Origin: Bimuria novae-zelandiae CBS 107.79
Taxonomy: Eukaryota > Ascomycota > Dothideomycetes > Pleosporales > Didymosphaeriaceae
Assembly (NCBI GenBank): GCA_010015655.1
Contig: ML976690.1
Span: 1 to 64,000, forward strand
Reading direction: 5' to 3'
DNA: 64,000 bases
The notes below the pieces were generated by a model that had not been told where the DNA came from, searched no databases, and was given only the letters and a program-made list of their open reading frames with translations. Made by a program: the position numbers and the translations under genes. Below, piece by piece: positions 57,271-64,000 of this stretch. How positions within the stretch are numbered: the first letter of the stretch is position 1; the number at the start of each line of letters is the position of its first letter.

Positions 57271-58093
57271 TATATATATACGTTATAACTATTTATATCT
57301 AATTAAGTTAGATATCTAGCTATTCTCTAAGGTTATATAGAGCTATTTTAGTGTGTCTTATATTAGGAACTAGATAGATTATAAATACTTACCTTTAAAA
57401 ATAGCTAAGTATTAAAGCTTAACGCTAGTAGCTAAAATAGTTTTAATAATAAATACTTACTCGTACTCTTTTAAAATTTAATATAAGCATTCTTTTTTAT
57501 AGAGCTTATAAGCACTTAGGCGTTTATATATACCTCTAGTACGCACCTAGTCTTATCTATATTCTATATATCCTTATAGTATATCCTTAGCTCTATTCTT
57601 GTCTACTTAAAAAGCTTAAGAAAGGTCTTTATAATATTATAGTTAATTACTATAGTTCGTGCGCTTTTAATTATTTATATAATTATAAATATAAAGCGTA
57701 GGTTACGGGTGATAAAATAAAGTATTTATAATTACTTAAAAGGCTTATAGTCCCTATTTATATAAAAGAGCTTGGTAGCTATTTCTTATATATAAAAAAA
57801 GAGGGAGGCTATATGCGTACGTCCTTCTTAAGTATTTAATTTACTAAAAAGACCTCTTATTTTAGAGTTAATTACTACTATTAGTAATAAGCTATTACGT
57901 AAGATTAGTAACTATTAATACAATTTTAAAATAATAATTAAGAAATACTATACACCTTAGTAGCTTATTACTAGCTTTTAAAAATACTAGTATTAAGATC
58001 GCGGATAGCATTATTGAAAGTAATTTTTATAAAAATATATTTTAAGTATATTACGTTAATAGTATAGAGCGTCAAAACAGAGTAACGCGTTGT
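57271..58093. other. Degenerate A+T-rich sequence, unassigned
   Basis: RIP-like composition with dense stops in all frames. No retrotransposon protein could be read. It ends at the GC-rich inverted repeat near 58094. Confidence 0.5.
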
Positions 58094-58145
58094 GGTGGGG
58101 TGGCCGAGAAGTATATATGGGCAAAAAGTATATAGCCGAGCTTAC

Positions 58146-59299
58146 GTGAGACTATGTAAATCTATCCATGTCTCAATCACTACGCGGAATCACTACACAC
58201 CTATCAAGCATCTCTACCCTCTCCCCGTCGACGATGCCACTGTAGCTCTACCATACTGGGACTACAGTCACTCCTCGGCTACCCACCATCTCCCTTTACT
58301 CTACTCGCTCGGTATCCAAACACTTGCTTGCTTATGCGAGGCCACCACACATATGCGCACACGATGCAGCGGCTACAGCGGTACTCCAAGCGAAGCAGTG
58401 TGGTGAGATCAGTGGCGTGCCCCCAGGATTCGACGTCTCCTGCGTACACTTGGGAGTGCGGGGTTCGCCACTGCCGCTGACGAGTGGGATGGGGGGTCCC
58501 AGTTTGTGTTGACTACGTCAGTTCCAACATCCTCTTGCGCCGTATCCAGTAGCTTTGCATTGTGCGCCACACAAGTTGTAAAGTTCAAGATTCGACAACA
58601 TACCCAGTCCAACACTACGAGGCAAGCAACTTCAGAGACACGTGCATATATTCCAACAAAGGTCCACGCCCGAGCTTCCACCATTCCAGGTATCCACTCT
58701 GCGTGTATTAGATTCGTTGGAACTATCTCACCTGCACTACTGCCCAGCAGCGCACACCTATCCGCCGACTCGCAGCGGCAGCTCATGCCAGAGAGTAGAG
58801 TATTTGTTCAAAAAAGGTATATACAAAAACTGGGAAATGCCAAGGGTCCCTGCAAAAGCCAGACGTCCACCGGGTGCGTGCCAACCCCGTGTTGAAGCCC
58901 GACCAGTAGCGTGGTGCGGAGCGTGGGAGTATGGTGGAAGACGTATGCTCTTCTGCCCGATGACCTCGACACCCATAGTAAGGGTTTAAAATAGTGTGTT
59001 CGAGAAAGGTGAAGAATGGTGGTGAAGATGTCGCAAAGCAACGACCATGTCGGTGAAAAGACCCAAGATAACCCAAATGTGGATCGCATCAGCACTTGAC
59101 GGATCTTCTCAAAGCAACGGTGAGGGGGTATGACAAAAATCAAAGCAAGGGGAAACACCCAGAAATCCATCCCAAAAGCCAGTATTGTTCGTGGCGCGTC
59201 GATGATGACATCAAAGACCGAGGAGTATCATGCGCGTCGTTGGCCTTTCGTGACCCAGTAAGCAATAGCAAGAAGAACGCCGTTCAAATGTCGTGCAGG
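58146..59299. other. No gene recognised between the island and the STB3-like gene
   Basis: About 1.15 kb of normal composition. Plus-strand frames of 104-129 codons (58092-58406, 58506-58895, 58642-58989) and minus-strand frames of 97-125 codons overlap each other and show no family. The right end should hold the 3' untranslated region of the STB3-like gene. Confidence 0.4.
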
Positions 59300-60424
59300 C
59301 TACATGGAGCCCATAGCAATCAAAGCCTCGACGGCCTCGCGCTCTGCGAGTTGGCCTCGAGATTCAATAACGCTGGAAGATGCAGGAAAGGTGCCCGTGC
59401 TTCCACGGGATGCAGTGTAAGAGGAGGAATTAAAGGCCGGAGTAAGGGTCCTCGCGGCATGCGAAAGTGGCACGGATTGCGCCGAAACCGAACGGAATGT
59501 CCGGGAAAGGTAGTTGTAGTCGCGGTAGACGGGCCGCGTGGGCTGGCGCTTCTGTCGAAGAGCCTCAGGTCCGACGGCAGACCAGTCCTCTTCGTCCGTC
59601 TCGTCGTCCATGTCGCCTTCCAAGTCCATGTCCGATGCGTCGGACTCGGTGTCCTCGGAGCCGTCCAAAGACATCTGATCGGCCATGTCTTCATCGCGAC
59701 TGTCAGGGGAGCCAACAGCCCAGCTCCCGGTGTACTGCTCGCGTGCTTGACGCAAGTTCTTCGGGATGTGGAGACCGGCCTGACTATCCAGGCTGGCTGG
59801 TGGAGTCATACCGTTGTGAGACGCGCCGTAAGCCCCGATAGGGACCCCCCGGTTAGTCTGCGACGACTGTCCTGCCACGCTCCAGCGACCCCATCCGACC
59901 TTCTCGAACTTGACTTCGCCGTGAAGTCCGCCGCCTGCGCGATGTTCCAGCGCGGCAACGACTAGCCTCCGTGCCTTCGAAGGCGGGAGGCCCGAGAAGC
60001 CAGGGACGGAGTGGGTGAGATGCGCCATCATCTCGCGAATGGGCATGGCGCCGTGGCCCAGAATGATCCCAGGCAGATGGTGTTTGGCAAGCATGATTGC
60101 CGTAATCTGACGCGTCGCGTCCAAACCGGCGAGCGCCTCCTTGGAGAGCGCGGGTGCGGGTTGGTCCTGGGTCGCAGCGTGCTCGAGCGCGTCCTCGAGG
60201 TCGACGTCCATGTCCCTAGACAATGGCGAAGGTGACCTCACCGCCCCCGGGTCGCCAATCCGAACTTTTTGCGCTGGCAAGGTTGGCGATATAGAGCTCG
60301 GCGGCGTGGGCATGGCGGAGACGGCGCCGCCATCGCGCGGTATGGGAATGTGCGCAGAGACCGACCGGTTCGCAAAGGCGGCGGCGAGGTTCGAGACGGG
60401 CTTGCGGGTTGCGACGGCAGCCAT
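59300..60424 (-). CDS. STB3: STB3-like Sin3-binding protein
   Basis: ATG at 60424-60422 (MAAVATRKPVSNLAAAFANR); the frame extends upstream without a better start. 374 residues, no intron. At about residues 105-185 lies the Sin3-binding domain of Stb3: ITAIMLAKHHLPGIILGHGA, PIREMMAHLTHSVPGFSGLP, PSKARRLVVAALEHRAGG and VKFEKVGWGRWSV. An acidic stretch follows (DMDLEGDMDDETDEEDW). In yeast Stb3 binds ribosomal RNA-processing-element promoters and recruits the Sin3 deacetylase complex to repress growth genes. The promoter side contains five TTGC repeats at 60620-60639. A 23-base part of the gene recurs at 54147-54169. Confidence 0.85.
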   Translation of the reverse strand: MAAVATRKPVSNLAAAFANRSVSAHIPIPRDGGAVSAMPTPPSSISPTLPAQKVRIGDPGAVRSPSPLSRDMDVDLEDALEHAATQDQPAPALSKEALAGLDATRQITAIMLAKHHLPGIILGHGAMPIREMMAHLTHSVPGFSGLPPSKARRLVVAALEHRAGGGLHGEVKFEKVGWGRWSVAGQSSQTNRGVPIGAYGASHNGMTPPASLDSQAGLHIPKNLRQAREQYTGSWAVGSPDSRDEDMADQMSLDGSEDTESDASDMDLEGDMDDETDEEDWSAVGPEALRQKRQPTRPVYRDYNYLSRTFRSVSAQSVPLSHAARTLTPAFNSSSYTASRGSTGTFPASSSVIESRGQLAEREAVEALIAMGSM

Positions 60425-61711
60425 TTTCGCGTGGATTGGGACGGAACGGCAGGAGCAGCTGACACGATGACTCAGGGAAGGCACTGTCTGACCGGAAGCA
60501 GCAGTGCGCGGGGAGGAGTTGGCAAAAAGACAGCGAGGGCTATCCTGGTGATATTATAGAGGGTGTGAGCGAAGGGCAGGCGCAGCGACAGTTTGCTTTT
60601 TCGAGACGGTGCAGCGAGGTTGCTTGCTTGCTTGCTTGCTGGAGCGTTCCGAGCGATCGGCGATGTGATCTGCGAGCAGGATGAGTAGTTGCAAGCGACG
60701 GAGAGTCGTGGCTGGGCGATCAGGGCGTCGGCGGTATGTGAAGGTGCGAAGTCGTGCGCGCAATGTTCTAAGCAGGTCTGTTTGTGGTATGTTCAGTTCT
60801 TTGTTGTTGTTGAAGGTCTGAGCAAGACGATGGGCAGGCAAGGAGATGATAAGCGTTCCGGAGCAAGGACGGGGGTGGCTGCTTGCTAATTGGCCAAACG
60901 CCGGGCCCACAGCTGGGAAAGGGCGACCGGGGTCTGACAGCAGCCACAGTTGACCAGGTAAGCGTCATGATGGTCATCTGCGTCTTCAGCCAACGCTCCG
61001 CAAGTGTGACCCAAGCCACCTACCGGTCTGGGTCTATGGCCCGCCAAACAAGGCAGCCGGGTCGCGATAATGCACACGGCGATTGCGAAATGCTGGTGCA
61101 ACCATATCGTCAACGTCTGTCTTGCCCGTCGTCGAGTCGGTGCAGTCACGACCGGCTTCCGTTCCATGAAAAGCCGACTTTCGCATGCCATCCATTCATA
61201 CCAACACCCACACCATGCCCCAACACAGTTGGCCTTATCAGGCGCGGGGTCTCTGGCCCCTCCGACGATGCGGCGCAACTGATGCGCGAAGGGAACCCAT
61301 GGAAACGACCGGAAGCGTACTGCCTCACTTCGGCTGTCTTCTCGCATCATTCCGAGAGATAAGCAACGAAAGAAGGTCCCCCACAAACGCACGTGTCGCA
61401 TCGCTGCTGCACATCCCGCCGAGACGCTTCGAACGGGTCTTGGATGCCCCGCTTTTGCGTGGAACTTGCCTCAAGTAAAGCTTCTCTGCAAAGTGTACCA
61501 GCTGTTTAGCGGCGCGGTGCTCTGCGGTGCTCTGCTGTGCCCACGTGTCTCCAATGCGCGGTCGACCTTCATCGACCGCGAATACTCCACACTTCCAGCA
61601 CGACATGCTATTCCGCAATTAATTGACCTGCGTGCAATCAGTCTCAACCCTGATTGGCGCCGCCAACGTATTTTCGTATAGCCTGTGGAGTGTCGCTACA
61701 TTAGTGGCCGC
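60425..61711. promoter_or_regulatory. STB3-like upstream region and TOP3 downstream region
   Basis: About 1.29 kb. Both neighbours are on the minus strand, so the left part is the STB3-like promoter and the right part the TOP3 3' end. A (TTGC)5 microsatellite lies at 60620-60639. Overlapping frames of 96-171 codons on both strands lack features. Confidence 0.5.
60620..60639. repeat. (TTGC)5 microsatellite
   Basis: Five perfect TTGC units, about 195 bp upstream of the STB3-like start codon. Confidence 0.9.
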
Positions 61712-63834
61712 TCAACAACTTTTTGGGCCTGCGCGACTTACATCTTTGAGCACATTGATCTGCTGCTGTGTGCGATTGAACACGGCTCTGTACTGCTCTA
61801 AGTTCTGCTGCACCACATCATTGCGCGTGCTGCGGCCTTCGCATATTGCTTTCATCTGGACCTCCATCTGCCGGATGGTTAGCGTACACAGTTCATTACC
61901 CATGTGCGGGTCTCGTACCTCTTTTCGCAGAAACGGTTTGCTGAGGCTGGTCTCGAACCCCACGTTATCATAACCTTCAATGAGTGCTACTCCCAACGTC
62001 GTCGGAATGAATTCCTGTACTCCGCCAGTGCCTCCGCCGCCGTTCTGAGCTGCTGCACCTCCACGGCCGCCCCTTCCGCCTCGACCGCGCCCGCGGCCCC
62101 TGCCACCACCTCGCTCGGTAACACCACCATTGCCTGCACCTCCTCCTTTGGGACGCGCAATAACGTACTCGCGTTCCTTGATCTTCGCAATGTGCTCGGC
62201 CATGGTCGCATCGGTGCCAATTCCGTTGGCATCCATCAGGGCAATGAGCTCGGGCTCTGTCAAATAGCCCGGCGCTGTTGTCTTGCCGTCGTGCATGGTT
62301 GCCTCGGTGGGCTCAAATGCCTCTCCGACCGTGTACTGCGGCAGATTCTGACTGCTCTCCCACCTGTCCCAGGGATAGACATCGAGGTAATTCCGCGCAA
62401 TGACAGTAAGCCCGTGTACGTTGAATGTCTCGCCTCCGTAGTCAATCTCGACGTCTGTAGCTTCGCCCACTGCATCTTCGGAGCAGCAAGCGAGGAATCG
62501 GCGAACAACGAATTTGTACACGCGCTTCTCATTGTCATTGAGTTGGCTTGGGTTGACATAATTTACCGGGTGGATGGGAGGGTGGGCTTTGTCGTTGTTG
62601 CGGCCGTTGCGCGGCTGGTTGAATCCGCCATTCATGAGCCCTGTAGCAAAGTTGCCCCAGCGGTTGTCCTGCTCTTGCTTTTCGATGATCTTCCGCAAAT
62701 CCATATCTTTGTCGAATTGATCCGTTTCGGTACGCGGGTAGCTGATCCAACCTTTGGTGTACAGTTCTTCGGCAACCTTCATGACTTCTTGCGATGTCAT
62801 GCGGAGGAATCTACTTCCCATCTTCTGCAGTTCAACCGTCGTAAGAGGAAGAGGCTTCCACTTCTTCGTGGGCTTCTTCTGCATCTTGGTGACCTTGGCT
62901 TGCTTGGAGAGCAGGCACCTCTCAAATATAATAATGACCGTCATTCGGTCGAAGAGATGGCCTCTCTTCCAGTTGAACTTGACAGCGATTCCATCTTTTT
63001 CGTGGCTGACTCTGATGTACCAGAATGGCTCAGGAACGAAGTTACGTACCCGCAGATAGCGGTCCACGACGAAACCAAGTGTAGGAAATTGGCATGAACC
63101 GTAGCTGATGACCTTCTTCTGCTCGCCCTGTTGCGGAATCATTGACTGCAGAGCCAATGTCTGCATGCGCGTGAATGCGGCCCCTAGACGCAAGTCCAGC
63201 TCGATACGTGCTGCTACGGCATTCCCCTGAGCCTCGTCGAGCTGGATGGGTGTCTGCGCGGCTTGAATGATATGCCTATGCCAGTGGTCAGTAATTTTTT
63301 TTTTTTCATTGTGCGAATTCTACTCACGCCCTCTCAATGTTGCTGAACCTTGCTCGCCAGACTTGCATACGAGGATTCGCTTTGAGTGCAATGTCTCTGA
63401 TCTCAGTTCCGATGTGCTCGCCCTCTCGGTCGCAGTCGGTCCAGATGAAAAGGATGTTGTTGTATCTAGCTTGAGCTTCAATGTTGGTCGCGACAGCTTT
63501 CTTGTCCTCTGCAACATGAACCACGATAGGCGCCTCGAACAGGTCCGATGGCTGACATGAATGCCATTTTCGGTACCGCTCGTGGAAGTCTGATGCTTGA
63601 ATGTGGCCAGCCACGCAGGTGAAGGTTACCGAAGATTGCCCCCATCGCTGGAAGTTGTAGTCGAACTTGTAGTTCTTGACCCATTGGATGCCGCGAACAT
63701 TTTCCTGGTGTGGTGTGAGAATATGTCATAAATTGAACATGGCAAGCCCTTACTGCTCGCGCTTGGCCACCGAGATGGTTGGCTACAGCCTTTGCTATCG
63801 ACGGCTTCTCTGCTACGCATAAGATCCTCGCCAT
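61712..63834 (-). CDS. TOP3: DNA topoisomerase III (type IA)
   Basis: Exons are 63834-63754, 63704-63328 and 63275-61712, giving 673 residues. Introns are 49 and 52 bp. The Toprim domain starts ILCVAEKPSIAKAVANHLGG (first Glu) and has the metal-binding FIWTDCDREGEHIGTEIRD. The catalytic tyrosine is in GWISYPRTETDQF. GIGTDATMAEHIAKIKEREY and a Gly/Arg-rich insert (VTERGGGRGRGRGRGGRGGR) follow, and ALIEGYDNVGFETSLSKPFL lies towards the end. The enzyme decatenates recombination intermediates with the RecQ helicase and Rmi1. Relatives often carry longer C-terminal zinc-finger regions; this one ends soon after the core, as in yeast Top3. The start ATG is the first in frame. Confidence 0.93.
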
Positions 63835-64000
63835 GCCGTCGCTCGCAGGCCGCTCTCATGTATGAGTGGAAGACACTTGAGACTAAAAATCATGTGAAGA
63901 CGCGTCAAGCTCCAAAAAGCGTGTCAGCCCAGCGCACAGACCTTCGATCCAGGACTCTGTGAATTAAGCGACAGATCAGATCAATGAAGGATGTATGACG
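63835..64000. other. TOP3 upstream region, window end
   Basis: 166 bp before the window ends. Nothing specific is seen. Confidence 0.5.

Larger units (their letters stand above)
54199..58145. mobile_element. A+T-rich island bounded by GC-rich inverted repeats
   Basis: The left end 54199-54250 and the right end 58094-58145 are near-complements over about 52 bp. On the right strand they read GGTGGGGTGGCCGAGAAGTA, TAT, then a variable TGGCCGAAAAGTATA and GCCGAGCTTA. Inside each end the 18-bp word (C/T)GGCC(A)CATATACTT(T/C)T is repeated twice. Between them the sequence is A+T-rich and RIP-like. It contains two LTRs facing each other and two MITEs. The ends behave like terminal inverted repeats of one large inserted unit, though no transposase and no target duplication were seen. 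Confidence 0.55.

Noticed and set aside
58092..58989. Overlapping plus-strand frames of 104-129 codons
   Set aside because: They overlap minus-strand frames of equal length, start within the inverted repeat and show no family.
59096..59965. 289-codon plus-strand frame
   Set aside because: It is antisense to the STB3-like gene, which has a recognisable conserved domain on the minus strand.
61904..63097. 397-codon plus-strand frame
   Set aside because: It is antisense to TOP3 and has no family features.
1..64000. tRNA, rRNA and CRISPR arrays
   Set aside because: No T-loop plus acceptor-stem pairing, rRNA core or regularly spaced repeats were found by eye; a covariance-model search would settle it.

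Overview
The window looks like nuclear DNA of a filamentous ascomycete (Pezizomycotina, probably Dothideomycetes). Genes carry short introns of about 45-80 bp with GTNNGT donors and CTRAY branch sites. Fungal-specific families are present (HET, Pal1, Sls1, LCCL membrane protein, STAND N-terminal domain). Large A+T-rich blocks consist of retrotransposon relics whose coding frames are broken by C:G-to-T:A transitions, the signature expected of repeat-induced point mutation (RIP). The species cannot be named from the sequence.

Layout. (1) 0.1-14.8 kb is accessory sequence at normal base composition: a RIP-like LCCL-domain pseudogene, a PAN-domain relic split by a 29-A homopolymer, a duplicated MADS-box-like small gene linked to a GC-rich repeat, a frameshifted STAND N-terminal domain, a broken F-box/ankyrin gene, one intact HET-domain gene (7475-9524), a Tc1/mariner relic and a Myb-like gene with one in-frame stop. 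(2) 14.79-28.95 kb is an A+T-rich block without genes, made of gypsy and copia retrotransposon relics, LTRs and a fold-back MITE. (3) 28.95-37.6 kb is a transition zone of broken genes: a secreted-protein pseudogene, a short-chain dehydrogenase pseudogene, a transcription-factor-like gene interrupted by a hAT element with a perfect 8-bp target duplication, and a single-pass membrane protein. (4) 37.6-53.2 kb is dense conserved genes: SLS1, an NT-C2 protein, TAD1, a RAD51-like protein, PAL1, MED31, a TBC Rab-GAP and a very small metallothionein. (5) 54.2-58.15 kb is a second A+T-rich island bounded by GC-rich inverted repeats and containing two inverted LTRs and two MITEs. (6) 59.3-63.8 kb holds an STB3-like Sin3-binding protein and DNA topoisomerase III.

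The conserved genes do not form one pathway; they cover mitochondrial gene expression, tRNA editing, recombination and topology, transcription, endosomal trafficking, morphogenesis and metal binding. The exon boundaries given were worked out by hand from reading frame, splice consensus and remembered family conservation, and every spliced model stated as complete has a length divisible by three. The most distinctive observations are the hAT insertion that leaves an exactly in-frame ancestral junction, a 25-bp core found in both orientations between conserved flanks at 3.5, 3.6 and 5.3 kb, the fold-back MITE in two A+T-rich blocks, and a metallothionein whose stop codon appears to be split by an intron.
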